Shown here piece after piece: positions 1 to 7,473 of a stretch of 14,342 nucleotides of DNA. Source of the stretch: Intrasporangiaceae bacterium (GTDB taxonomy: Bacteria > Actinomycetota > Actinomycetes > Actinomycetales > Dermatophilaceae); the NCBI GenBank assembly GCA_012518475.1, contig JAAYSB010000036.1:1-14342 (forward strand), read 5' to 3'. Each line of letters begins with the position of its first letter. Position 1 is the first letter of the stretch. Both the position numbers and the translations under genes were made by a program. Under the pieces are notes generated by a model. That model worked only from the letters and a program-made list of their open reading frames with translations. It was not told where the DNA came from and ran no database searches.

Positions 1-2
1 CC

Positions 3-191
3 GAGAACCACCAGCAAACCATCCGCCGACGCGGCCTGTCAGGGGTGCGCACGGAGCTGCCGCTGCCGCGTGGTCACCGGATTCGGATCCGGCCGGTCGA
101 TGGAGCGAGCGGCGTTGCTGCGCTGGCGGATTCGAGTGCTGGACCGCCGGTGCGGCCGGGTCCACCCCGGCCACACCGGCCCAGTCACTAA
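3..191 (+). pseudogene. Spermidine-synthase-like gene fragment (central Rossmann-core piece), enters from left edge
   Basis: An open frame enters from before the window and stops at TAA 189-191; no start is visible. It encodes about 62 residues. The stretch ELPLPRGHRIRIRPVDG followed by GVAAL (roughly 50-130) resembles the part of actinobacterial spermidine-synthase-like proteins just after the first nucleotide-binding strand, where family members read like 'ELPLP..xRIRVRxGDar.glaaL'. The expected continuation (Asp-Val-Val-Val-Asp and the post-core helices) does not follow in this frame; the tail is Pro/Arg/His-rich. After about 137 the +1-shifted frame reads VLDRRCGRVHPGH, which weakly resembles the missing strand, so a frameshift is possible. 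The last four bases overlap the end of a convergent small membrane gene. The same type of sequence is what the 486-1046 remnant lacks. It could instead be the genuine C-terminus of an unrelated gene. The family resemblance comes from recalled patterns, not a search. Confidence 0.5.
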
Positions 192-403
192 GGTTGATCC
201 ACCGGTATGTCGCGCGTGCTGCGAGAGGAGGTGAGCAGCCAGCGCACATAGAAGCAGCACACCATCAGTATCAGTACCCCAGGGAGCACCAGACGGGCAT
301 CCCAGGTAGGACGCACGGCGACGGCGGCCCAGGCGACTGCAACGATCACCAGGGCGTCACGAAAGGATGCTGCCGCCGCTCGATCGGCGGAATCCGCGGC
401 CAC
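188..403 (-). CDS. Small membrane protein with two predicted transmembrane helices, unknown function
   Basis: This is a 71-residue product starting at GTG 403 and ending at TAG 190-188. After an Ala-rich polar N-terminus there are two hydrophobic segments, about residues 17-31 (ALVIVAVAWAAVAV) and 37-57 (LVLPGVLILMVCCFYVRWLL). A short polar tail follows. Third codon positions are mostly G or C, as in the surrounding genes, which supports real coding. A weak purine-rich stretch (cagggt) lies about 5 bases before the GTG. The frame stays open further upstream to a stop near 460, but I see no ATG, GTG or TTG there. It overlaps the TAA of the spermidine-synthase-like fragment by four bases, tail to tail. 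I do not recognise the family. It could also be the C-terminal remnant of a longer membrane gene, since it lies among decayed sequence. Confidence 0.5.
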   Translation of the reverse strand: MAADSADRAAAASFRDALVIVAVAWAAVAVRPTWDARLVLPGVLILMVCCFYVRWLLTSSRSTRDIPVDQP

Positions 404-485
404 CGAACCCTGCGGGACGAACCGCCTGCGGACGGCGAGAGCGGCAAGGGGTCGTCCTCAGAGCGTCGCGCGCATCCTACGCCGG

Positions 486-1046
486 CCGGTTCCAAGGACC
501 GTTCCGCTGCTCCTTGATGGAGTTCGAGATCCACCGGACGATCGCGGCGGCTGCACGGTGCATCTCGACGGACAGCCGCAGAGCCACCTCAACCCGGACG
601 ACCCGGAGGACCTCGCCTTCGAGTACGTCGCCATCGCCGCCGCAGTGATCGATTCGGTATGCGCCGCACACCATCGCCTGCGCGTCACCTATGTCGGCGG
701 GGCTGGGGTCACGCTGCCCCGGTGGATCCAGCACCGCTGGGTCAATCTGGCCGACGAGAAGAACGGTCGCTATGTCGAGCGGGTCGCGGCGGGAGGACGG
801 GAGAGCGGGCTGACGCACATCGCTGCGTGGGCGACGAGCTATGGCGCCAAGGGGCGCCGGTTCGGCAACCGGATCGTCCTCGGCTCGGCGTCACCGTTCG
901 ACCGGGACACGGTCACGCGGGAGCTGCGCCGACTGGCGTGGTCCACGGGTGCAGCACCCCTGCGGCCAGCCCGTCCGTTCACCGCGCAGGATGCCGAACC
1001 GTCGCCGGCCCCACCCTCCCTCGAGCGGACCTGGCGGGTCCGCTAG
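486..1046 (+). pseudogene. Spermidine-synthase-like (polyamine aminopropyltransferase family) gene with internal deletion and no clear start
   Basis: The frame ends at TAG 1044-1046. Its N-terminal part (DGQPQSHLNPDDPEDLAFEYV, then LRVTYVGGAGVTLPRW) matches the beta-barrel and first glycine-rich loop of spermidine-synthase-like proteins. The C-terminal part (GRRFGNRIVL, later AEPSPAPP) matches the family's end. In between, RWIQH runs straight into RWVNLADEKNGRY, so roughly 90-120 residues carrying the catalytic aspartates and the rest of the Rossmann core are absent without loss of frame. Homology extends upstream to about 486, yet the first in-frame start codon is GTG 558, inside the barrel domain. 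A 162-residue product from that GTG is possible but should lack aminopropyltransferase activity. I read it as a pseudogene or a rearranged remnant. The missing core resembles the fragment at the window's left end. It converges on purC, 43 bases away. Confidence 0.65.
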
Positions 1047-1051
1047 CGTCC

Positions 1052-1076
1052 CCTCCGCACCGTCGCAGGTGCGAGG
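1052..1076. terminator. Hairpin between convergent genes (possible bidirectional terminator)
   Basis: CGCACC at 1056-1061 pairs with GGTGCG at 1068-1073 around a six-base loop. CCT (1052-1054) pairs with AGG (1074-1076) after one bulged C. It lies between the TAG of the plus-strand remnant (1046) and the TAG of purC (1090), where a terminator for both strands would be expected. There is no run of T, so assignment as a terminator is inference from position and shape. Confidence 0.35.
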
Positions 1077-1089
1077 TTGTGGAAGGGAT

Positions 1090-1980
1090 CTACCGGGTGA
1101 AGGTGCGGCCGGTGATCCGCTCGTAGGCCTCGATGTACTTCGCGCGCGTCCGCTCGACGACGTCTGCCGGCAGCTCCGGCGGCGCCTGGCCCGAGTCCTT
1201 GTCCCACCCGGACTCCGGTGAGAGGAGCCACTCGCGGACGAACTCCTTGTCGAAGCTCGGTTGGGTCTGTCCGGGCTCCCACTCGTCGGCCGGCCAGAAC
1301 CGTGACGAGTCCGGGGTGAGGACCTCGTCGGCGAGCACGAGCTGGTCGTCCTCGACTCCGAACTCGACTTTGGTGTCCGCGATGAGGATGCCCCGCTCGG
1401 CGGCGATCTCGTTGCCGCGCTTGAGGATCGCCACGGTGAGATCGCGTGCCCGGGTCGCGAGCTCCGGCCCGATCGCCTCCTCCACCTCGGCGAACGACAT
1501 CGGGGCGTCATGCTCGCCCTTCGGGGCCTTGGTCGACGGGGTGAACACCGGCTCCGGGAGCTGCGATCCGTCCACCAGCCCCTCCGGGAGCAGCACCCCG
1601 GAGACGTGTCGGTCAGCGCGGTACTCGCGCAGGCCGCCACCGGTGAGATAGGCACGCGCGACGCACTCGACCGGAAGCATCGTCAGGCGCCGGACGCGCA
1701 CGGCCCGGCCTGCCACCACGTCCGGGACGTCGGCCGAGACGACGTGGTTGGGGACGATGTCGGCGAGCTGCTCGAACCACCAGAGCGACAGCTGGGTGAG
1801 GACGGCACCCTTGCCCGGGATCGCCGGCTCGAGGGCGAAGTCGAAGGCGCTGATCCGGTCCGAGGCCACGAGGAGCAGCTCGTCGTCCCGTGGCCGGCCG
1901 TTCTCGTCGAGCGGCGCATACAGGTCCCGGACCTTGCCGGAGTAGACGTGGGCGTAGCCAGGGATCTCGAGCGTGGTCAC
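1090..1980 (-). CDS. purC: Phosphoribosylaminoimidazole-succinocarboxamide synthase (SAICAR synthetase)
   Basis: PurC joins aspartate to CAIR using ATP to make SAICAR, in de novo purine synthesis in the cytoplasm. The 296-residue product has the family signatures in order: SGKVRDLY at 14-21 (ATP-binding glycine-rich loop), ASDRISAFD at 39-47, PGKGAVLTQLS at 55-65, PVECVARAYLTGG at 103-115, ADTKVEFG at 201-208 and DEVLTPDSSRFW at 218-229. The length suits the larger (about 290-300 residue) bacterial form, and the protein looks intact. The start is GTG at 1980-1978. It overlaps the purD TGA (1979-1977) in a GTGA arrangement, so translation of the two genes is probably coupled and they share a transcript. 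The gene ends at TAG 1092-1090, beside a small hairpin. Confidence 0.97.
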   Translation of the reverse strand: MTTLEIPGYAHVYSGKVRDLYAPLDENGRPRDDELLLVASDRISAFDFALEPAIPGKGAVLTQLSLWWFEQLADIVPNHVVSADVPDVVAGRAVRVRRLTMLPVECVARAYLTGGGLREYRADRHVSGVLLPEGLVDGSQLPEPVFTPSTKAPKGEHDAPMSFAEVEEAIGPELATRARDLTVAILKRGNEIAAERGILIADTKVEFGVEDDQLVLADEVLTPDSSRFWPADEWEPGQTQPSFDKEFVREWLLSPESGWDKDSGQAPPELPADVVERTRAKYIEAYERITGRTFTR

Positions 1981-3248
1981 GCGATCTCTCCTCGCAGGGC
2001 TTTCAGGGCGATGTCGGTGCGGTAGTGGGAGCCGTCGAGCGAGATCCGGTCGACGGCGGCATACACGCGTTCGCGCGCCTGACCCAGGTCGTCGCCGAGG
2101 GCGACGACGGACAGGACCCGGCCGCCGGAGGAGACGATCGCGCCGTCCTCCTGCTGCGCTGTCCCTGCGTGCAGGACGTATGCGGTGGGCACCTCAGCGA
2201 CGTCGTCGAGACCGTTGATCGGGTCACCCGAGCGAGGTGTGCCGGGATAGTTCTCGGCCGCGATGACGACGGTCACCGCAGACTCGTCACTCCACCGCAG
2301 GTCGGGGTGCTGTCCGAGCGTTCCGGTTGCGGCGGCATACAGCAGCTGGGCGAGCGGGCTGCGCAGGCGGGCGAGGACGACCTGGGTCTCCGGGTCACCG
2401 AAGCGGGCGTTGAACTCGATGACCTTCGGACCACGGGAGGTGATCGCCAGGCCGATAAACAGCGTTCCGATGAAAGGGGTTCCGCGGCGGGCCATCTCGT
2501 TGATGACAGGCTGAGCGACCCTGGCCACGAGGTCGTCGACCAGATCTGCCGGCGCCCATTCCAGAGGGGTGTAGGCACCCATACCGCCGGTGTTCGGGCC
2601 CTCGTCGCCGTCGTGGACGCGCTTGAAGTCCTGGGCCGGAGTGAGCGGGACGACGTCGGTCCCGTCACACACGACGAACAGGGAGACCTCGGGTCCGTCC
2701 AGGAACTCCTCGATGACGACGGCTCCGCCGGCCTTGGCCAGGCATGACTCTGCGTGGGCGAGGGCCTCGTCGCGGTCGTTCGTGACGACGACACCCTTGC
2801 CGGCTGCGAGTCCGTCGTCCTTGACGACATGCGGGGCACCGAAGGTGTCCAGAGCGTCGGCGACCTCGTCGAGCGTCGTGCAGAGCCGGCCCATGCCCGT
2901 CGGCACGTCGGCCGCGGCCATGACGTCCTTCGCGAAGGCCTTCGAGCCCTCGAGCCGCGCCGCTTCGGCCGAGGGTCCGTAGCAGGCGAAGCCGGCCTCC
3001 CGCACAGCGTCAGCCACCCCCGCGACAAGCGGGGCCTCCGGACCGACGACAACGAGGTCGACGCTGTGCCGCCGCGCGAGCTCGGTCACGGCCTCGGGGT
3101 CCAGCGCATCGACAGGCTCACAGAGGGCGGTAGCGGCGATCCCGGGGTTGCCCGGTGCGGCGATGACGGCGTCGACGACAGGGTCGGCCGCGAGGGCGGA
3201 GACGAGGGCGTGCTCGCGGGCACCTGAACCGAGGACGAGGACCTTCAC
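1977..3248 (-). CDS. purD: Phosphoribosylamine-glycine ligase (GAR synthetase)
   Basis: PurD couples glycine to 5-phosphoribosylamine with ATP, the second step of purine synthesis. From GTG 3248 the product is 423 residues, the normal family length, starting MKVLVLGSGAREHAL. This N-terminal strand and GSGAREHA loop (7-14) is the standard PurD opening, which is why I take this start over longer in-frame ones. ATP-grasp features follow: VVKDDGLAAGKGV at 141-153, GPNTGGMGAY at 217-226, and the metal/ATP-binding EFNARFGDPETQ at 278-289. The C-terminal domain continues through TVVIAAENYPGTP. It is first in a two-gene purD-purC operon and divergent from helD, with 136 bases between the starts. I see no strong Shine-Dalgarno. 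A -10-like TAGAGT lies 8 bases before the GTG, so a nearly leaderless transcript is possible. Confidence 0.97.
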   Translation of the reverse strand: MKVLVLGSGAREHALVSALAADPVVDAVIAAPGNPGIAATALCEPVDALDPEAVTELARRHSVDLVVVGPEAPLVAGVADAVREAGFACYGPSAEAARLEGSKAFAKDVMAAADVPTGMGRLCTTLDEVADALDTFGAPHVVKDDGLAAGKGVVVTNDRDEALAHAESCLAKAGGAVVIEEFLDGPEVSLFVVCDGTDVVPLTPAQDFKRVHDGDEGPNTGGMGAYTPLEWAPADLVDDLVARVAQPVINEMARRGTPFIGTLFIGLAITSRGPKVIEFNARFGDPETQVVLARLRSPLAQLLYAAATGTLGQHPDLRWSDESAVTVVIAAENYPGTPRSGDPINGLDDVAEVPTAYVLHAGTAQQEDGAIVSSGGRVLSVVALGDDLGQARERVYAAVDRISLDGSHYRTDIALKALRGEIA

Positions 3249-3256
3249 GAGAGTCC

Positions 3257-3262
3257 ACTCTA
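3257..3262 (-). promoter_or_regulatory. Possible -10 element of a near-leaderless purD promoter
   Basis: On the minus strand TAGAGT (TANNNT form) occupies 3262-3257, with eight bases between it and the purD GTG at 3248. Transcription starting 6-8 bases downstream would begin almost at the start codon. No convincing -35 hexamer is visible at the usual distance, so this is a weak call based on position. Confidence 0.3.
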
Positions 3263-3384
3263 TGGTCCCCACTGACGTACGGGACACCGCTGGTCGGAGG
3301 ACGGATCTTGAGCATCGGTCCGGCTCCGGGGGCGTAAACTTGATCCTTCGTCCGTGTTCCCAGACCGATAGGCACCGCAGCACT

Positions 3385-5619
3385 GTGAGTGAGCAGAGCA
3401 TCGAGAGTGATGTCCTCGCGCGAGAGATCGCGATCGAGCAGGCCCACGTCGACACGGTGTACGCAGAGCTCGACAAGGCTCGTCGTCGCACGGCCGATGT
3501 CGAGGCCGACGGCATGGCCCGCGGGCGCACCGACCGGGTCGGGGACGTCCGCGACGAGGAGCTGACCGGTCTGGTCGAGCGGGACGCCCTGGTCTATCTC
3601 GCTGCCCGCCGCCGGCACGACCTCGACCGCCAGTTCGAGGGGCTCGTCTTCGGCAGGCTCGACCTCGACCACTCCGGCTCGGAGCACCCGGAGCAGCTGC
3701 GCGCCGACAGTCTCGAGGCGCGCTATATCGGACGACTCGGGGTGCGCGATGACGACTACGAGCCGCTCGTCATCGACTGGCGAGCGCCCGCGGCCTCGGC
3801 GTTCTACCGGGCCACCCCGGTCGACCCGCAGGGAGTCATCCGGCGCCGCGTGCTCCGCTCCTCCGGTGATCGGGTCGTCGGGGTCGAGGACGACCTCATG
3901 GTGCCCGAGGCACCCCAGGATCTGACCGTCGTCGGCGACGGCGCACTCATGGCTGCGCTCACCCGCAGCCGCGGCGCGCAGATGCGCGACATCGTGGCGA
4001 CGATCCAGCGCCACCAGGACGAGGCCATCCGCGCCCCGGCGCGTGGCGTCACCGAGATCACGGGTGGACCGGGCACCGGCAAGACGGTGGTCGCACTGCA
4101 TCGCGCGGCGTTCCTCCTCTACTCCGAGCGGCGCCGCTTCGAGACCGGCGGGGTGCTCATCGTCGGTCCGTCCCCGGCCTACACCGCCTACATCGAGCGG
4201 GTGCTGCCCTCCCTCGGTGAGGACTCGGTCGTCCTGCGCTCCATCGGCGACCTCGTGGACGGCGTCACGGCCACTCGGTTGGACGAGCCCCACGTCGCCC
4301 GGATCAAGGGCGGCAACCGGATCCGCACCGTGCTGGCCAGGGTGAGCCAGGAACCCCCGCCCGAGGGTCCGACCGAGTTCCGGTCCTTCGTGGCCGGGAC
4401 CCCGATCCGCATCGGTGCCGCCGAGCTGGGACGGATCCGGGACCACGCGCGCCGCAACCACCAGCACAACCTCGGCACCGCCGCCGCCCGTGCCGGGCTG
4501 GCCGAGCGTGCCTGGGAGCAGCACCGCCAGCAGGTGCCGGCATCGGGTCTCGAGGAGAGGTCCGAGTTCCTCGACAAGTTCCACGACTCGCTCGAGGTCG
4601 ACCGGTTCATGCGGGGCTGGTGGCCCCAGCTCGATCCGCGCGAGCCGCTTCTCTGGCTGACCGATCCCGAGATCATGGCCCGTTGCGCGTCCGGGGTGCT
4701 CAACCGGCACGACCAGGAGATGTTGGGGGCCTCCCTGCGCGGCGCTCTCGAGACCGGTACCTGGTCGGTCGCCGACGTCGCACTCATCGACGATCTGTTC
4801 TCCCGAGTCGGGCCGATCCAGATCGATGAGCCCGAGGACCGCAGCTTCTACGAGGTCGAGGAGCTCGACAACCTCTCCGACTACGGGGTGCAGGAGGTCG
4901 GGGCCCGCGCCGCCCAGGGTCAGGGCATCCGGATGACCCGCGAGCACAGCGGCCGCGAGCCCCGCGACCTGCTCCTCCACGGGACGATCGAGCGGCCCCG
5001 CGGCTATGCCCACGTTCTCGTCGACGAGGCGCAGGACCTCTCCCCCATGCAGTGGCGCATGCTCGGCCGCCGCGGCCGGTCAGCGTCGTGGACCGTCGTC
5101 GGGGACGCCGCCCAGAGCTCGTGGCCGGATGCGTCCGAGGCACTGCGTGCCCGCCACGAGGCCTACGGCCGCGGTCAGCGTCGCGAGTTCCACATGGACA
5201 CGAACTACCGCAATGCCCGGGAGATCTTCGACTACGCCGCCGGTGTCATCCGTGCCGAGGTGCCGGACGCAGACATTCCCAAGGCGGTGCGCGAGACCGG
5301 CTGGCCGGTGCGCGAGGTGACCGTCGACTCAGGCGACCTCGAGCGAAGCCTCACCGCGGAGGTCCGACGTCTGCTCGACCAGGTGGACGGCTCCGTCGCG
5401 ATCGTCCCGTCCGCGGCGCATACCCCGTCGGCAGAGCGGCTGCTGCCGCTGTCGGATCGGGTCGTCGTCGTGGATCCGTTGTCCTCCAAGGGCCTCGAGT
5501 ACGACGCGGTCGCTGTGGTCGACCCGGCCGCCATCGCGCAGGAGAGCCCGGGCGGCATCCGAGCCCTCTATGTCGTCCTCACCCGCGCCGCGCACCGGAT
5601 GACGATCCTGCGCCCCTGA
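3385..5619 (+). CDS. helD: HelD-like RNA-polymerase-recycling motor ATPase (UvrD/Rep-type superfamily 1)
   Basis: HelD binds RNA polymerase, inserts arms into its channels, and uses ATP to strip stalled enzyme from nucleic acid; some actinobacterial relatives give rifamycin tolerance. The 744-residue product has the actinobacterial size. Residues 1-90 are strongly charged and helical, fitting the N-terminal coiled-coil arm. A domain with RDDDYEPLVIDWRAPAA near 120-137 follows. Then come Walker A GGPGTGKT at 227-234, Walker B DEAQDLS from 547, motif III-like VVGDAAQSSW near 571, the arginine-bearing TNYRNAREI near 605, SSKGLEYDAV near 701 and YVVLTRAAHRM near 728. All ATPase motifs look intact. 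I chose GTG 3385 (VSEQSIES) because an upstream extension would run through the purD promoter region with no family resemblance. No strong Shine-Dalgarno is seen. It is divergent from purD and convergent with DUF5302. Confidence 0.92.
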   Translation: MSEQSIESDVLAREIAIEQAHVDTVYAELDKARRRTADVEADGMARGRTDRVGDVRDEELTGLVERDALVYLAARRRHDLDRQFEGLVFGRLDLDHSGSEHPEQLRADSLEARYIGRLGVRDDDYEPLVIDWRAPAASAFYRATPVDPQGVIRRRVLRSSGDRVVGVEDDLMVPEAPQDLTVVGDGALMAALTRSRGAQMRDIVATIQRHQDEAIRAPARGVTEITGGPGTGKTVVALHRAAFLLYSERRRFETGGVLIVGPSPAYTAYIERVLPSLGEDSVVLRSIGDLVDGVTATRLDEPHVARIKGGNRIRTVLARVSQEPPPEGPTEFRSFVAGTPIRIGAAELGRIRDHARRNHQHNLGTAAARAGLAERAWEQHRQQVPASGLEERSEFLDKFHDSLEVDRFMRGWWPQLDPREPLLWLTDPEIMARCASGVLNRHDQEMLGASLRGALETGTWSVADVALIDDLFSRVGPIQIDEPEDRSFYEVEELDNLSDYGVQEVGARAAQGQGIRMTREHSGREPRDLLLHGTIERPRGYAHVLVDEAQDLSPMQWRMLGRRGRSASWTVVGDAAQSSWPDASEALRARHEAYGRGQRREFHMDTNYRNAREIFDYAAGVIRAEVPDADIPKAVRETGWPVREVTVDSGDLERSLTAEVRRLLDQVDGSVAIVPSAAHTPSAERLLPLSDRVVVVDPLSSKGLEYDAVAVVDPAAIAQESPGGIRALYVVLTRAAHRMTILRP

Positions 5620-5623
5620 CGCC

Positions 5624-5635
5624 CGCGGATCCGCG
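5624..5635. repeat. 12-bp perfect palindrome between convergent genes
   Basis: CGCGGATCCGCG reads the same on both strands and sits in the 20-base gap between the helD TGA and the DUF5302 TGA. It has no spacer for a loop, so it would be a poor intrinsic terminator. It may be chance in GC-rich DNA or contribute weakly to termination in both directions. Confidence 0.4.
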
Positions 5636-5639
5636 ACTA

Positions 5640-5819
5640 TCAGCCGGACTTGCGACGGAACATCTGCTGGGTGCCGGAGGTCTCCGGCCCGTGCGACCCC
5701 TCGGCCTTGCCGTGTGCGCCACCGGCGCTGACGTCGCGCCCGGCGTGAGCCTTCTTCTTCTCGAGGGCCTCACGGAACTTGGCCTTGACGTCCTCCGACG
5801 CGCTATCGCCCTTCGACAT
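5640..5819 (-). CDS. DUF5302 domain-containing small protein
   Basis: This 59-residue, very polar protein begins MSKGDSASEDVKAKFREAL and ends MFRRKSG. The 'EDVKAKFREALEKKKAH' helix and basic RRKSG end are the hallmark of DUF5302, a small actinobacterial family of unknown function. The start is ATG 5819, set by a strong AAGGAGAGG ribosome site 6-8 bases upstream; the longer open frame upstream shows no family resemblance. The predicted product has one charged helix near residues 8-24 and a Gly/His/Ser-rich middle likely to be disordered. There are no cysteines or membrane segments, so it is probably cytoplasmic. It is transcribed towards helD, with only 20 bases between the two stop codons. 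Function is unknown. Confidence 0.85.
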   Translation of the reverse strand: MSKGDSASEDVKAKFREALEKKKAHAGRDVSAGGAHGKAEGSHGPETSGTQQMFRRKSG

Positions 5820-6008
5820 CTGCCTCTCCTTCCCTCTCCCGCGGGTGCGGGGGTGTGTAAGCCAGGCTAGTGGTCGCCGGGGGGCCTTGGACGGTCGACT
5901 CGTCCCATGCCCCCCAGCGTCCCTCCACCCCAGCACCCGGGAGGGGTCCAGCACAACATCCCTGAGGGGAGAACTTCGCCGGGCGCGGTGACTATGGGCG
6001 CTCACCCC

Positions 6009-6033
6009 CGACCCCGCTGCTGCGGCGGGGTCG
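6009..6033 (-). terminator. Stem-loop downstream of purA (probable terminator)
   Basis: CGACCCCGC (6009-6017) pairs perfectly with GCGGGGTCG (6025-6033) around the seven-base loop TGCTGCG. It begins about 33 bases after the purA stop on the minus strand. There is no T-run after it, which is common for actinobacterial hairpin terminators. The rest of 5820-6065 holds the DUF5302 ribosome site and probably its promoter; I see no further gene there. Confidence 0.6.
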
Positions 6034-6065
6034 TCACGTCGATGTGGAGGCGGCAGCGGTCCGGC

Positions 6066-7370
6066 TCAGTCGGGCAGCAGCGCGTGCCGCTCGATGATCT
6101 CGTGCCGGCCGGGTCCGACACCGATGGCCGAGACCCGGGCGCCGATGAGCTCCTCGACGCGCAGGACATACTTCTGCGCGTTCTCGGGCAGCTCCTCGAA
6201 GGTGCGACAGCCGGAGATGTCCTCCCACCAGCCGTCCAGGTGCTCGTAGACCGGCTTGGCATGGTGGAAGTCGCTCTGGTTGACCGGCATCTCATCGTGC
6301 CGGACCCCATCGACCTCATAGGCGACACACACGGGGACCTTCTCGAACCCGGTGAGGACGTCGAGCTTGGTGATGACGAAGTCGGTGACGCCGTTGATGC
6401 GGGTGGTGTAGCGCCCGATGACGGTGTCCATCCAGCCGCAGCGGCGGGGGCGGCCGGTCGTCGTGCCGTACTCCTGGCCTGTCTTGCGCAGGGTCTCGCC
6501 GTCGTCGTCGAACAGCTCGGTCGGGAACGGACCCTCACCGACGCGGGTCGTGTACGCCTTCAGGATTGCGATGACCCGGGCCACCCGGGTCGGGGGGATG
6601 CCCGAACCGGTGCACGCGCCGCCGGCCGTCGCCGACGAGGAGGTGACGAACGGATAGGTCCCGTGGTCGACGTCGAGGAGCGTCGCCTGACCGGCCTCGA
6701 GCAGGACGATCTTGTCAGCGTCGAGGGCCTTCTGCAGCTCGAGCGAGGTGTCGCGCACCATCGGGGCGAGGCGGTCGGCATAGGAACGCAGCTCCTCGAC
6801 GACAAGATCGACGTCGGCAGCCCGCGTGTTGTAGATCTTCACGAGCATCTGGTTCTTGACATCGAGCGCTGCCTCGACCTTCTGCCGCAGGATGTTCTCG
6901 TCGAAGAGGTCCTGGACCCGGATCCCGATGCGGTTCATCTTGTCCGCATACGTCGGGCCGATGCCGCGTCCGGTCGTGCCGATCTTCCGCTTGCCGAGGA
7001 AGCGCTCGATGACCTTGTCGAGGGTGCGGTTGTAGGGCGGGATGACGTGCGCGCTGGCGCTGATGACCAGACGTGAGGTGTCCACACCGCGCTCCTCGAG
7101 CCCTTCGATCTCCTTGAAGAGGACCTCGAGGTCGACGACGACACCGTTGCCGATGACCGGCACGACGTTCGGCGAGAGGATTCCCGACGGGAGGAGATGC
7201 AGCGCGTACTTCTCGCGGGTCCCGTCCTCGCCCTCGATGACGACCGTGTGCCCGGCGTTGTTGCCACCGTTGAACTTCACGACATAGTCGACGGCCGAGC
7301 CCATGAGATCGGTGGCCTTGCCTTTGCCTTCGTCACCCCACTGGGCACCGACGAGGACGATTGCGGGCAT
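6066..7370 (-). CDS. purA: Adenylosuccinate synthetase
   Basis: PurA uses GTP to join aspartate to IMP, the committed step to AMP. The 434-residue product has the expected length and intact motifs. GDEGKGK is at 12-18, with catalytic Asp13. NGGNNAGHT is at 34-42, with catalytic His41. GTTGRGIGPTYADK, the IMP-binding loop, lies near 126-140, and GRPRRCGWMD near 312-321. The start is ATG 7370, preceded by GAGGGAG about 5 bases upstream, and MPAIVLVGAQWGDEGKGK is the canonical opening. The gene ends at TGA followed by a stem-loop. It lies downstream of the LuxR-type regulator on the same strand. A 19-base palindrome in the 103-base gap makes an independent promoter or a terminator before purA plausible. 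purA close to fba and a DUF3151 gene is, as I recall, a conserved actinobacterial neighbourhood. Confidence 0.97.
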   Translation of the reverse strand: MPAIVLVGAQWGDEGKGKATDLMGSAVDYVVKFNGGNNAGHTVVIEGEDGTREKYALHLLPSGILSPNVVPVIGNGVVVDLEVLFKEIEGLEERGVDTSRLVISASAHVIPPYNRTLDKVIERFLGKRKIGTTGRGIGPTYADKMNRIGIRVQDLFDENILRQKVEAALDVKNQMLVKIYNTRAADVDLVVEELRSYADRLAPMVRDTSLELQKALDADKIVLLEAGQATLLDVDHGTYPFVTSSSATAGGACTGSGIPPTRVARVIAILKAYTTRVGEGPFPTELFDDDGETLRKTGQEYGTTTGRPRRCGWMDTVIGRYTTRINGVTDFVITKLDVLTGFEKVPVCVAYEVDGVRHDEMPVNQSDFHHAKPVYEHLDGWWEDISGCRTFEELPENAQKYVLRVEELIGARVSAIGVGPGRHEIIERHALLPD

Positions 7371-7389
7371 GGTGGCTCCCTCGGTTCTC

Positions 7390-7408
7390 CGGCAGGCCTG
7401 GCCTGCCG
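7390..7408. terminator. 19-bp palindrome between LuxR-type gene and purA
   Basis: CGGCAGGCCTGGCCTGCCG has nine-base arms around a single central T; as RNA it would form an eight-pair stem with a CTG loop. It lies 66 bases past the regulator's stop and 20 bases before the purA start, just upstream of the purA ribosome site. It may be the regulator's terminator or a structure in the purA leader. No T-run is present. Confidence 0.4.
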
Positions 7409-7473
7409 CGATCAGCCGCGCGTGAGGCCTGACGACGGGGTATGCGCGGGCCGGCTTTCTCGGACGGCTCAGC

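Noticed and set aside
3249..3530. Longer purD start at 3530
   Set aside because: The extra 94 residues lie in the divergent promoter region and over the helD start, and PurD proteins begin at MKVLVLGSG.
3118..5013. 631-codon minus-strand open frame across helD and the start of purD
   Set aside because: It is antisense to helD and purD, which have complete family motifs. The translation is low-complexity Asp/Gly/Arg/Val-rich sequence with no recognisable domain, as expected for a shadow frame in GC-rich DNA.
5820..6005. Longer DUF5302 start at 6005
   Set aside because: The extension is unrelated to the family, and a strong ribosome site sits just before ATG 5819.
5907..7076. 389-codon plus-strand open frame opposite purA
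   Set aside because: It is antisense to an intact purA; no family resemblance.
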